Shown here: positions 1 to 11,756 of the stretch, in pieces
Numbering within the stretch: the first letter of the stretch is position 1
How the letters are laid out: every line of letters starts with the position of its first letter
DNA from: Candidula unifasciata
Lineage: Eukaryota; Mollusca; Gastropoda; Stylommatophora; Geomitridae
Reading direction: 5' to 3'
Length of the DNA: 64,000 bases
NCBI GenBank assembly: GCA_905116865.2
Contig: CAJHNH020006068.1
Coordinates: forward strand, 209,205-273,204
Translations under genes and position numbers: made by a program
Notes under the pieces: model-generated
The model's input: only the letters and a program-made list of their open reading frames with translations
The model's database searches: none
Told to the model about the DNA's origin: nothing

Positions 1-24
1 CTTGATAACTGAATGTGCCTTCAG

Positions 25-182
25 ATCAACTCAACTTAATACTGACACCTGGATATTCCTATGAAGTAAAGGTGGTTGGCATAATGTTTGTCATATCACC
101 TCCAAGTGCCGATTAGTCTGAAAAATATGAACCTGGCACCATATGTCAGGTATGAGATGGCGTGAAATCTGCCTCTCACTTT
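25..182 (+). repeat. SINE-A fragment (3' body)
   Basis: The block reading GAAGTAAAGGTGG, then CATATCACC and CCGATTAGTCTG matches the body of the SINE copies at 48037-48329 and 23660-23937. The tRNA-like head is missing. Confidence 0.65.
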
Positions 183-1241
183 ATGATGCCTCAAAAACCC
201 TAGATATGAATTTTCCCATTCATAGATTTTATGGAATTAACTAATCAACAGAAGGGGTTCTGTTCATTCGTTAGTCAAAATCCAACTTTGCAGCAGACGC
301 GGGACGCACAGTATATTGCTACCTAATCCGGACTTTAGGTTACTTCTTAACCGACAGGTGGGGGTGGGGGTGGGGGGGGGGCCTCAATATAACCTTACGG
401 TTGAACGGGACATATCAAAGTTTGTACATGTACATCTTTGAGATGTTAATCATGCGAACTGCAATCCTTGTTGTGGACAATTTGCACTGCAGAGGGCAAT
501 AACTGCTCCTTTCTTGCGCCAATGGAAATCACACAAAATTTCCTTTGTTATCGCATGTGAAAAAGAGTGGGGGGGGGGGGGGGGGAGGAGGAGGGAGAAC
601 ATGTCAGTAATAACAAAAAGTTGAAGCTCGCACACGCAAAATAAGTGCACAGGGCAGCTGTCAGATGTGCCACCACTAACAGTCCCACGCCAGACCTACA
701 GCTCACTGTTGATGGAAATAGTCAGTTACGAAAGCAGGCATTGTAAACGTCATGATGCATACAAACACGCCATTCCAGAAGCAATCAGTCATTTTTTAGC
801 GCCGTTATCAACACAAAACCGTCGCAGACATAAGAGGAAACCATTAAAGCCACAGCTTACTGTGTCTCACCAAGCGAGCTGCTCGGTAGCTGGACAAATG
901 AATCTTTGGACTCTCATCCAAAATCGGGAGAATTTGCATCGTCAAGCTCTGGCTAGAAACGAAAAAAAATTTCAAAGCGCCAACAAAACCCTGCTTTCTA
1001 CCATACTGGACCAGAAGTTCGGGGACTCGATATTCAACTTATTTACTTCTCATATTGTTACCGTGCGTCGTCATTCTTAACAAACCATAGTATTTATTGT
1101 GGAGTTTTTGCGGGAATCGAAAGTGTTCTTCAGATACTTTTGTGGTGGAGATAAAGTCATCACTACTTTTCAGATACTTCATATTGAATAACAATTAAAC
1201 GACAGAGTTCCTAAAAAAGACACATTAACTTAAATAGCTTA
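183..1241. other. Intergenic, no recognised gene
   Basis: Contains interrupted G-runs (358-381) and a pure 17-nt G-run (569-585). An open frame from a GTG at 667 to a stop at 1080 has no recognisable domain and no splice context; I treat it as chance. Confidence 0.6.
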
Positions 1242-1251
1242 GAACATATTC

Positions 1252-1547
1252 TTCTTCTTCTTCTTCGCGTTCACCAGCTGTACACTCTGGCGGAAAGTTC
1301 TGGTTGCTCGTCCACTGATGAACTGCAGTCCTGCCCCAGAACCCGAGTGTTGCGTGTGCATCAGTTTTACAGATCTCATTCTCTTGAATACAGACTGTTG
1401 GTTCCTTGCCTCTCCGACAGATGCACTCCGGCTTCAAAGGAAGCTCCCCAATTAGTCGACTCTTACGACATGCTTTTGGGGAGGTAGGGGGTCTATTCTT
1501 GTTTTCCCCACAATGGGGCCCCGAAACCCACACGGGGGCGGGGGGGG
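1252..1547 (-). repeat. SINE-B copy with perfect target-site duplication
   Basis: A ~300-bp repeat seen several times in the window. In sense orientation (minus strand here) it starts near CCCGTGTGGGTTCC and ends in a (GAA)n tail. The 10-bp duplication GAACATATTC flanks it at 1242-1251 and 1548-1557, which is direct evidence of retroposition. It has a G-rich tract inside the head boundary. Confidence 0.85.
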
Positions 1548-1724
1548 GAACATATTCATACTACAGTGTAAAATGTGATTCACAGATCAGTTAAGGTTAG
1601 GTATGATCTCCGTCTGGATAGTTCAAAGGTTGCATGTTGTTCTGGATATCACGTGGTGTCCATACAGCATGGTATCTGTCCTGGTCTTCAAGAGAAGGAC
1701 AACTTCGATTCTTGTAAAACCAAA

Positions 1725-1950
1725 TGGGCTGCGTTAGCGCAGTCGATAGGAGACTCGCTTTCAAATCCAGTTGCGACTCGTTGCAGCCCACGGCCAGTGT
1801 TTGAAACCGGGCGGTTTCCGGGGTTCACACATCCTCTAGGTAATGGGTACCAGAGGTAACACTCTGGGGTAAATGGAGGAACGTCGCTGTAGCTACGGAG
1901 TTGCGTGCGGACGGCGACACAGGCGGAGAGTTTCCTATCAGCTGTTTTTA
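1725..1950 (+). repeat. Possible tRNA-derived SINE
   Basis: TTAGCGCAGTCGATAGGAG near 1733 resembles a tRNA A box and TGTTTGAAACC near 1797 resembles a B box. The cloverleaf is not convincing as a functional tRNA. No second copy was found in the window. Confidence 0.4.
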
Positions 1951-2528
1951 CTAGTGGCAGAGCACTTATGGTTTATAACCGTGTGCCGTTACGCAGGTTT
2001 ACATCTCCCGACTTTACCATTACCTTGAGGACCAAATGTCTGCAATAACTACAGGATCAGTAAAGCTCTGATATATCTGCCCACCTGTCGGAGCGTTCCT
2101 CCTGCTAGATCAGCTATCAACGAATGCTGATGGCCTGATATTCCCTACTACCACGGCATTAATTTTATTCAGATTTGCTTGTCTTAAAAAAGATTAGAAC
2201 CCTCCTGAATACGCTCTTCTGTCATAATATCACATATAGTGACTGTGCAAGTCAATAACATTGCTTGTTTTTTTTTATCTGCCTTATTTTCTCAGTTATT
2301 GTCTTAGCTTAAGGCGTATACCAATTAAAGGGAGCAAGTTATAATAATAATAATAAATTACGAAAAGCAGAGGTGCAACATCAAGTGCGATGGGGCAATA
2401 GGACAAGGGCTCAAACTGTTGAAGATCAGCCTAAGGTTAGTTTTCATTAAAACTGGTGCATCACGAAGAAACCTGGCCAAAGTAGATAGGATTTACATTT
2501 CCTCTGAAATCGGGATTTCGTCTGACAA

Positions 2529-2668
2529 TGAACCAGCAGTTTGCCCGCATGGCCTTATCATTACAACGGATTGTCAAGTAACAATTCAAGACCTGGAAGA
2601 AAACTAAAGTCCAGTTACAAAGAACAGATAAAACCTTCCGCCGGAGTTTGCAGCCAGCGAACATAGAA
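2529..2668 (+). repeat. SINE-B fragment
   Basis: The stretch from GAACCAGCAGTTTG through CTTCCGCCGGAGTTTGCAGC matches the 3' half of the SINE-B copies in sense orientation. It ends near the GAAGA tail. Confidence 0.6.
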
Positions 2669-2761
2669 GATGCTTAAAGTGACTAATGTGCGCTTGGTAT
2701 TTCTTAACTTATTTTACTTGTTTTTTTTTTTTTTTTTTTTTTTTAACAGCACTAATAAAAC

Positions 2762-2990
2762 AATGGAACCCTCGTAGTGCAGCGGCTAGACTTTCGCCTG
2801 CGGATTCGAAAGTCGCGGGTTCAGATTCTGATGGAGGCGTACATTTTCAAAAATGAACTTGGCTCTAAGTTACCCAGCCTTAAACCAGATGAAAGCGGCT
2901 GCGTGATGCTGACCATATCACCCACCGAGTGCCAATTTGTCTATAAAATATACGTCTAGTATTACATGCCATATACGCGTGAAGACGTTA
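2762..2990 (+). repeat. SINE-A, full-length-like
   Basis: A tRNA-like head with A box TAGTGCAGCGGCTAGAC and B box GGGTTCAGATTC is followed by the SINE-A body (GACCATATCACCCACC, then CTATAAAATATACGTCT) and a degenerate GCGTGAAGACG tail. It abuts the 19-bp tandem array. Confidence 0.8.
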
Positions 2991-3003
2991 GCTGTTAGTA
3001 TAT

Positions 3004-3300
3004 TTATTCATCATCGTCATCATCATCATCATCCCGTTACAATAGGTGTCGTTGGGTCACCAGTTTCCGTTGACTGTCTGATCATCTCTCTTCACCTTTG
3101 GCGGTCAGTTGAGATTGACTTCATGGTTGTATGCCTGAGGCCTGTACAGTCAGTCAGGTTCTGTAACCAGGTCTTTCTTGGTCTGCCTCTTCTCCTGTTT
3201 CCCTCTACTGAGCCCTGCAGTATTAATTTGAGAGGTCGTTAGATCTTAATACATGTCCATACCATTTCATTTGTCGCCTTTTCACTGTAGTTAAAAAAGG
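3004..3300 (-). mobile_element. LINE 3' end (RTE-like), antisense
   Basis: The minus strand reads through a degenerate LINE C-terminus: a KWYGHV-like segment, then RRGRPRKTWLQNL and DCTGLR, ending in an (ATG)n-type tail at 3004-3032. This RGRPxxTW region is typical of RTE-like LINE ORF2 C-termini. It interrupts the 19-bp array, one unit of which lies to its left. Confidence 0.75.
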
Positions 3301-3326
3301 TTCATAGTTGTCAATGAGTAGATTTA

Positions 3327-3931
3327 TTTGCTGTTAGTAAATTCATTAATTGTTAGTAAATTCATTAGCTGTTAGTAAATTCATTAGCTGTTAGTAAATT
3401 CATTAATTGTTAGTAAATTCATTAGCTGTTAGTAGATTCATTAGCTGTTGGTAAATTCAATAGCTGTTAGTAAATTCATTAATTGTTAGTAAATTCATTA
3501 GCTGTTAGTAAATTCATTAGCTGTTAGTAAATTCATTAATTGTTAGTAAATTCATTAGCTGTTAGTAGATTCATTAGCTGTTGGTAAATTCAATAGCTGT
3601 TAGTAAATTCATTAATTGTTAGTAAGTTTATTAGCTGTTAGTATATTTATTAACCGTTAGTAAATTCATTACCTGTTAGTAAATTCATAAGCTGTAAGTA
3701 AATTCATTAGCTGTTAGTAAATTCATTAGCTGTTAGTAAATTCATTAGCTGTTAGTAAATTCTTTAGCTGTTAGTAAATTCATTAGCTGTTAGTAAATTC
3801 ATTAGCTGTCAGTAAATTCATTAGCTGTTAGTAAATTTATTAGCTGTTAGTAAATTTATTAGCTGTTAGTAAATTCATTAGCTGTTAGTAAATTTATTAG
3901 CTGTTAGTAAATTCATTAGCTGTTAGAAAAT
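3327..3931. repeat. 19-bp tandem array with 133-bp higher-order period
   Basis: About 32 copies of ATTAGCTGTTAGTAAATTC with point variants. The variant pair TTGGTAAATTCAATAG recurs exactly 133 bp apart (3448 and 3581), that is 7 units, showing higher-order duplication. An extra unit sits at about 2987-3005, left of the LINE fragment. Confidence 0.95.
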
Positions 3932-3943
3932 GTATTTACAACA

Positions 3944-3944
3944 G

Positions 3945-4022
<78 letters not shown>
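3944..4022. repeat. (AT)n microsatellite
   Basis: Nearly pure AT dinucleotide run with two TTATAT interruptions, immediately downstream of the 19-bp array. Confidence 0.97.
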
Positions 4023-4322
4023 AGCTGAATCGACAGTTCTGTTTGTGAAACTTATTTTGCAAACCTGGAAACGAAAAAAATGATATAACGTTTAGTCATT
4101 TCTTTAAAGCTGCTGTAACGCGGAATAGTAGCATGCCTGCTGCGGACACAGGCGTCACTTATATGTATTTCCTTTAAACATTTTGAATGTTTGAATGTTG
4201 TTGTTAGTTACTAGGGTCGGCTGAATTTCAAATGAGTGCCAAGAAATGTTGCGAGGAATACATCAGTCTAGCGTGATACTGACCTAATCGCCTGCCAGTT
4301 GCCGAATAAAGTAGAGGACATC

Positions 4323-4590
4323 GTCGGCGTCTGTGGCTTAGGCGTTGCGAACGCGCTTTGTAATGCCGGGGTGCCGTGTTCGATCCCAACTGCGGGCTTT
4401 ACGCCTTGCGTTGGTTTCGTCAGTGGTATCGAGAAGCCGACCGCCCAGAAGGGAATGGCAAACTAATGGACGTAAATTTGAATAGAAAAACCACAGCAGC
4501 AATTAAAAAAATGCTGGGGTTGGCTCTGCAACGTCCTGTAAAGGATACGCTGCTAACTTTTTTTTTAGAGGACGGAAGAATGAAACATAT
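4323..4590 (+). repeat. tRNA-derived SINE (different head)
   Basis: GTCTGTGGCTTAGGCGTTGC resembles an A box and GTTCGATCCCAAC (4378-4390) is an excellent B box. The body runs through AAGGGAATGGCAAAC to an A/T-rich end. An open frame across it is incidental. Confidence 0.6.
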
Positions 4591-5028
4591 TTTCTAAGGA
4601 AAGGGGCCTGGGTTGAAGGGACCAGTCTTAAAGTGCACAAATAATATTAGTATTATTCTTATGTACCGAGTAAAAAAGATCTCTTGATTCAAACTTGAAC
4701 TTTGCGCGCAGATCTGTTTAACAGATGTATGCAAACATTTATGTCTGCTAAATGTATGCTGCAAGAGAGATTAAAGTGAAATATAATTTTTTTTTGGGTG
4801 AAACAATGTTGAGACATGTGAGAAAAAAAAATATTCAGAAGTTTACTTTTACTGATTGTTGTAATAATTAAAAGCATGCACATAAACATAGCCGCCAGTA
4901 GGTTTATTAAATTAAATATTGTAGCTATAATGACAATCAAAATATAACCCCTCTAAAGGTCACTGCTTGGAAGGAGTTATCAGTTGAATTAAAACGTACA
5001 CACAAACTACAGAAAAGCGTTTGTGTTA

Positions 5029-5129
5029 TTTATGTGTGTGTATGTATATATATACACACACACATACACATATATATACATACATACACACAACATATAT
5101 ATGTGTGTATATATATATGTGTGTATATA

Positions 5130-5205
<76 letters not shown>

Positions 5206-5280
5206 AATATATATGTTGTGTGTATGTATGTATATTTATGTATATATGTGTATGTGTGTGTGTGTATATATATATATATG
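5029..5280. repeat. TG/TA compound microsatellite
   Basis: Alternating TGTG/CACA and TATA blocks, including a 40-bp TA core near 5145-5190. Overlapping open frames on both strands are artefacts of the repeat. Confidence 0.97.
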
Positions 5281-6987
5281 CAAACTATTATTAAGCTGTA
5301 CGGAATTTATAATCGTGAAATATAATTAACACACTGATAATCGGTTTCAAATATTCCAGACTTATAGACAATAAACGAGCGTTTTAATTTGAAATTCTGA
5401 AATGAATATAAAAAAATTTCAAAACCGTGTCTCATAAGCTCAACTGCTGGTGAAATTAATTAAGCTAAGAGTCGCACTCAGAAATAATAATAATTCAAGC
5501 TCTTAACGTTTCATAATTCAAATCAGGTTATTTAAATTTGCAATAAAGCCGTACGGGGTCCTTTCTCTGCACATTGCTAAAGATTAAAAGTTCCGCTGAA
5601 TTGAAGTCAACCCGAGAAACGAGATGTAACATATTTTAAATCCGTGCGTCTGTCAGGCGTGCTGTAGGCCGCGGGTCACGGGTACAATATCTTTCTGAAA
5701 TCCTCTTGTCGCTATTCAGGGCCAGCGTATGACACCATTAAAACCATTTATTCCAAGAATAAGGAGCATATTATGACGAGGAAAAATAGCTAATTCTGCC
5801 GAAGAAGGATTTGTCCCTCCCTGTCTATTTATTCTGTCAGTACACCCTGTAGAAGCGCTTTCACTGGGTTGTCTTACCGACGTTCATCGACAGCCTGCAT
5901 TCTCACATTATCTCACTCACAATCTTGGCAAAGGTCCACGATGTCCTGTGAGGGTTGAGTCCCGGCAAAAGAAGCATTTTTCTACAAGATCATCGACTTT
6001 CATTGTTTCTGACTGATCCAAGATAAGCTTCTATTGGTCGTGAATTATTGATAAACTACATTTGTTTTCTTGTCTTCCCGACTCTGGTCTGGGTACAAAT
6101 GGATTTGTCTTTCCTTGTCTCAGCATCCCTTGTGGACGTAATCTCGTGCGCCCTGATGGACTGGCTTCCGCATTTAGTTCCGTACTTTACTCACGGCCAA
6201 TGAGAAGATAGAGCTATCTTTTCTATGGATCGTTGCGCGTAAACAAAGAAAGCGAAAATTAGATCTAAAGCTTAGATATGGTCTTCCTCTTATCTCTTTT
6301 GAGTGTGTGAGAAAAAATATGGCTTTTAACAGGTTTTGTTCTTGGAATCTTTTTTTTTTAAGGCAACATATCACTTAGTTATTAATTATTTTACTTTCTC
6401 CCTATCTGTAATATGCGAAGAGCGGATATTCTTTCATCGATAGAAAGAGACCAAACCATCACTACATAACTTCACAATATCACAAAGACGAACCCATGTG
6501 AACGTTGCGGTTAGAAAGCTTTCATCAGCATGCGACATGACTAGACAAAATAACAATTTAAAACAAGAATACACAGAATATCTTATCTGAGGTCTGTCCA
6601 AAAGAAATCCATGTCTTTCCAGTAGAAACTCTGAAACGTATGTAAACAATTATTTTATCTTGTTTATTCTGTCTGTTCTTTTAATATTCTGTCATCCAAT
6701 AAGATGGACGGCACAAACAATGGTCTCAGCTGGTATTACCCTTCTTAGCCCAGCTCTAGCGACTGAGACAATACTTCCTTGTCAAATGTTTTTGATCAGT
6801 GTTTTTATTTTCCTCATTTTGAAATTTTTTTCCGTCACCATAGATATCACTCTTGTTTCTCAATAAAAAAATTTTACTTCAAGTGTTTTCATGTTTGTGG
6901 TTTTATTATTTTGACATCCAAAATGTGTTTAATCTCAGAATGGTATGGTAAACCTTTAGGTAGCAACCAGGAGGGGACAAACTGATG

Positions 6988-7014
6988 TATCCATCGATTG
7001 GCAATCGATGGATA
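6988..7014. repeat. Perfect 13-1-13 inverted repeat
   Basis: TATCCATCGATTG, a single G, then its exact reverse complement. It could form a cruciform or be a protein-binding palindrome; no gene is adjacent. Confidence 0.9.
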
Positions 7015-7461
7015 TGGTTTTTTTTCAGGAGCGTCAGAACATGGGAGCTTGTGTGCCTTGAGAGCCTCCTCTCTCTCATAAAAATGTGTTGGGGGGGGGG
7101 GGCAGGGGCACAGATTATCCCTCCCACCCGCTAAATCTACCCTCCCCACCCCCCCCAACCACACTATGCTACTGAGTGCATCCACTGATTCAGGCTTGAG
7201 TCAGACGTAGAACGGAGTACTTATAGGTTACTACGCTTGTGCCATGATGTTGATCCGTCGTCTAAACCGTTTAAACATATCCTAATAATTAAAATATATT
7301 ATTATACTTTGCTGTGCAGCATATTATTATTTCTCAATGGCTTGTTGGGAATGAACATTTCTGGTACCTGTGGCATAGACTGGGCAAGAATGTGCTTTGT
7401 ATAAGATGTTTTTTTTTTTGCGCTGGTCGAGATTGTCTTTTGCTGTAAGAGTGAGAGAAGC

Positions 7462-7462
<1 letters not shown>

Positions 7463-7509
<47 letters not shown>
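7463..7509. repeat. Poly(C) homopolymer, 47 nt
   Basis: Uninterrupted C-run followed by an A-run. The length is likely imprecise in sequencing. The poly-glycine frames on the opposite strand are artefacts. Confidence 0.95.
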
Positions 7510-7519
<10 letters not shown>

Positions 7520-8020
7520 AATATTGGTTTGCGTTACCGCATTTGATAATACTTTCTTCATCCAATTTTTTTTATCTTGGGTGATTGTTTAAAGATATTT
7601 AAACTCAGAAGCTTGTTTAGTTCCTTCGAACGCTGCCGCTACTTTTGCCTCTTTGTTCATATCGACATTAGTAGATACACAATACAATATAAACATTGAA
7701 AGTTCTAGTGAAAAAAAGGGGGGGGGGCGGGGTCTTGAAATCATTGTTAACGACATATTGGAATGCTGGTAAGGTCACTATAAATGTCATTGTAAGTGTA
7801 TTGTTTTCTGTCTAAATCTTAATAATATTTCACCTTGTGGGAGACAATTTTTATTGATGTTGCTATTTCTATCCTATTCTATTTATTTGCCTGTCTGTAT
7901 CTCGTTTCATTTACATCATGGCTTTTCAAATTACTTTATTACAGTTCCAAGAAAATGATACTCTATAACTGTGTGTACTAAAATCAGGAGAATAAATTTA
8001 TTCAGATATTACGGTTGAAA

Positions 8021-8676
8021 TGGGGGATATTTTCACCCAGATTAGGATGGTTGGGGGGAAGGTCCAAAGCTGACCTAAAACACCGAGATACTCGGATTAA
8101 ACGAGAATCTTGAGATAGGTGATAACTGCTAGTTATCACAGGTACCACGAGAAGGCGACCAAAGGTTGCCACGTGAAAAGTAAAGGACCATCACGTGTTG
8201 TCACGTGAAACTAACCCGTGGTATAAGTCAGACATGACTCTGGTCAAGTTTGGTTTGTGTCGGCCTGTTGGAGTGAGAGGACGTGCGACTGAAAGTGAGA
8301 ATGTCAACGTGAGAGTACTTGTGGAGAAAGGAGATCCTGCCGACGAAGTGTGAAGCCGAGATCGACCATGCCAGTGTGTGAGATGGCCAGAACCTCAACG
8401 TGAATCCATGGGAGCCGACTTTGGTCAGTGAATGCTTGAAGTAGACTGTTCGTTGAAGGCTGCGTGAGTTTGGGTACGAGAGCTGTTTACTAGGACAACG
8501 ACTGGACCTCTTTTTTATGTAAGTGTAAATACGTCAATAAACTCATCTCTCGTAAGCTCACATCGGTGTCGGCTTGTGCCAGTTGTGTAACGTGGAGCGT
8601 ATGAGAAGATCATCCACCACAACACACGCATGAACACTACCTAGATAACGAGAAGAAACACACACCACTTATTACA
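8021..8676 (+). repeat. 5' LTR
   Basis: A 656-bp LTR starting TGGGGGATATTTTCACCC and ending TTACA. It has several CACGTG E-box-like sites, a TATAAG at 8222-8227 and a poly(A) signal AATAAA at 8536-8541. It holds 16 bp near 8430 that are missing from the 3' LTR. Confidence 0.92.
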
Positions 8677-9377
8677 ATTGGAGGCTCGAAAAACGGAGAT
8701 AACCGGGCAAAAACAGAACAGCAACGGCGAGATGATGTCATGAGCTGTTACTTGCCACGCAGACGCTGAATGCCGTTAGAAGTCCGAGGCAGAAAATTTA
8801 TAAGTTAGATAATTATATTGCGGGATTTTGTTATCGTGATATTGATTTTTCAGGTATTTTATTTATTTGGTAATAACTATTACGTTGTGATTATATTATT
8901 TTACACTATATAATCTTTTTTGATATTGATTTCTGAATTATTTATATTTTATAGCAAAATTTATTAGATTGTGATTATATTATTGTGGACGATATAATTT
9001 TTCATTTTATTTATTTCTGGTTGTAATTTTTGGCAATTTATATACCAAGCTGAAGTTATGGCATAATCATCAGCCATCAGTCATAGAATTATTGAATCAT
9101 TATTTATTTACTTCTGTAATTTTTGGGTAGTAAATATATCATTGCTATTTGAGTTATCATCATTATTTATTTCTGAAATTTGTTGACAAATTGTGTATGA
9201 TTATTGGTATCATAAATTTTGACAGTTTATATAGGACCAGTGTCATTTTCTTTCAGCATAGATATATTTTGTTGAAAAATCTTTTAGTAGATAGGGTCTT
9301 ATAATTATTTACTATATTTATTTAATTCATAGGTAATTATTTAATTAAAATTATTTAGTACTAGTATTTAATTACAG
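8677..9377 (+). other. LTR element leader region
   Basis: Starts with the possible primer-binding site (8679 onward), then about 650 bp of AT-rich sequence full of TTATTTATTT-type motifs without an open frame. It is the untranslated leader ahead of gag. Confidence 0.6.
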
Positions 9378-9419
9378 GGCGAGGAGCTAAGGAAATTTGT
9401 GGACCAAAAGTATAAAGAA

Positions 9420-11120
9420 ATGAAGGCAGAAGAGAGAGCAGCAGAGATAGAGAAGGATTAGATAAAAGCAGAAGAAGAAAGAAACGAAATTAGACTTTCG
9501 AGACAACATGAGCTCCGTGTCAAAGAACAAGAGGGAATAGTTAGAGAGAAAGAGTTACTACTTCAGAAAGAGACAAGAGACCGTGAACTAGTACTTCGAG
9601 AGAAGGAGCTACTACTGCAGAAAGAAACCAAAGAGAAAGAATTAGCTCAACAAAAAGAGATGGAACAGAAAAGGGAAAAGCTAGAGCAAGAGAGGCTGGC
9701 AGCACAGATTCAGTCAGATAAAGAGAAAGCAGAGACACAGTTAGGAAGACAAGAAATGGAGAATGAATCCAGAAGGGAAGCAGCCCTAGAGAAAGAAAGA
9801 TTAAGGGCAGAGAAAAACAGGCTTATGAAATACGCTGCCGTAGTAAGGAACTTCTGTGTAAATGAGGATATATCTGCTTGGGTGGCTAACTTTGAGCTTA
9901 AAATGCCGATAAACAAGGTTAATAAGGAAGACTATGCGATGATTTTCCAGAAACATTTAGGCTTTGAGCCACTTAAAGTGTTGGAATCAATACCAGAATT
10001 AGAGATAATGGATTATGATCATATGAAGGAATACCTAATGAATCATTATAAACTCAACGAAATGGGATATAGAAAACAGTATGTTGGATTAAAACCCAGG
10101 AGTGGTCAAACTTTTGTAGATTATCTGGCCGAAGTACAAAACACGTTTCAAAAATGGGTTGATGCAGCGAGAGTTCAAAATGACTACCAATCTTTGGTGA
10201 ACCTACTGATAAAAAGTAAACATCTAGAATCCCTACCAGATCCGATGGCTACATTTTTAATAGAGCAAACACCAGTAGATCTGAAACATATGAAACAATT
10301 GGGAGAGGGTTATTATAATGCCCATCCAGACATTTTCAGCTCAACAGTTAACGATGTTATTGAATCAGGAGCTGCGGCATATCAGAAATCTCAGCAAGGC
10401 AGATACCCAATGAAAGACAAGAGGTACAACAGGAAGAAAACTACTATGATCAACTGTAGCCACTGCAATCGACAACATGGTTCAGATGTTATTTGCGATA
10501 AGAACCCAGCATACGCAATGAGGGTTCAGGAGCTTATTGCCAAGAGGAAGAACAAGCTCAATGACTACAATAGGGTGTTGAAATGTTCTTCTTGTTTATG
10601 TTATGGCTACGTACGTAATCAGTGTGCTTTTAAACAACAGATGAAAGAGGCACACGTGGCATATGGGTTGTCTGATGAAGACTCAGGTTCTGATACATAT
10701 GAGGGTAATGCTGTTGAGATTTGTTGCATTAATGATGGTTGTTTTGTCTGTACAAAATTTCAATCTGAGGGTAGTCTACCATGCGGTCACCAAGTACCAA
10801 TCCACGATGCCAGCACAGCGGCACATGACCAAGGTAGTTTAACACTACACAAAGGTATGGTGCATGGACGAACCGTATCAGTCCTGAGAGATAGCGACGT
10901 TACGATATCAGGAATTCGACAGGCACTAGTAACACCGGAGGATTTAACACAAAAATGTATTACCTGTAGAACCTTTAGTGGCAACGTTGAAACATACAGA
11001 TTGTGTTACATTTATGTGTCAACACCATTTTTAACGAAGAATATTTATGTTGCCATGTTACCATCACCATGTGCAGATTTGATCATAGGTAACAGAGAAG
11101 ACCCAGAAAAGGTATCATAG
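9420..11120 (+). pseudogene. gag plus degenerate protease of the LTR element
   Basis: In frame from an ATG at 9420, broken by TAG at 9459, then open from 9462 to a TAG at 11118-11120. Order: a long Glu/Lys/Arg coiled coil (to about 9830), a capsid-like helical domain with NHYKLNE and LKPRSGQTFVDYL, two Cys-rich knuckles, and an aspartic-protease-like segment. The second knuckle, CSSCLCYGYVRNQC, has Tyr where C-X2-C-X4-H-X4-C needs His. The protease site reads LRDSDVT, with Asp replacing the expected Gly of D-S/T-G, but DLIIGN near the end is intact. A coiled-coil leader before Gag occurs in invertebrate gypsy-like elements. Confidence 0.88.
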
Positions 11121-11756
11121 GATGACATCATGAAATGAGAGGCAGAAAACATTCCAGTCAGCAGACATAATGAAAGAGTGAATGATGTGACTCCAATCCC
11201 CACATCCACTGTGGAAGTAATGAAAGATGGATGTTGGAATGAGAGTAATAGTATGAATGACTTGAATGACAGTATAGAGACTGGAAGTATCCAGAACATA
11301 AGAGAAAATAAGAAAGTAGAAGGTATACATGAGACAGCGGCAGTAATGAGAAGTATGACTGCAGAAGAACAAATGATGAGAAAAAGCTATGGAAAGATTG
11401 AAAGAAAGAAAGATAATAGTATGAAAGATAAGTATCCAAATCCCAAATCCAGTGTGCAAGACTATGTACACAGACAACAGAAAAACAAGTATTTTAAATT
11501 GAAGACGCCGAACATGAAAGAGCAGAAGATTAGAAATAAAAGTCAAATTCAAACAAAAACGAAGATTAATTTAAACCACTTGAACCATGGGTGTCAAAAT
11601 AAGAATTTTATTCAATGTACTTGCAGTCAAAAGTCTTACAGGTTTTTGGAACCGGAAGAGGAAACAAGGGCTAGAACAGTTTGTTGGGCAACTAAAGGTA
11701 ATCACGACCCAAGAGACCCAAGTCGAGCACAGCAAGACAACCGCTCACAGCGTTAG
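11121..11756 (+). pseudogene. gag-pol linker region, decayed
   Basis: Same reading frame as gag after its stop; a TGA follows at 11136 and the frame is then open to 11756. The sequence is rich in Asn, Lys, Met and Glu with no recognised domain. It lies where the protease-RT linker is expected, so it is most likely diverged linker, not a separate gene. Confidence 0.5.

Larger units (their letters stand above)
5281..8020. other. Intergenic, no recognised gene
   Basis: No domain-like frames or repeats shared with the rest of the window. It carries the perfect palindrome at 6988-7014, a G-run at about 7090, a 47-nt C-run at 7463-7509 and a G-run at about 7721. Short open frames overlap these runs. 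Confidence 0.6.

Noticed and set aside
667..1080. A 137-codon open frame beginning with GTG
   Set aside because: No recognisable domain, no ATG start, no splice or promoter context, and it lies among repeats. Probably chance.
2762..2840. Functional tRNA gene
   Set aside because: A and B boxes are present, but they head a SINE body repeated elsewhere in the window; no proper acceptor stem seen.
5007..5329. Tyr-Ile/Cys-Val rich frames on both strands
   Set aside because: Translation of a TG/TA microsatellite.
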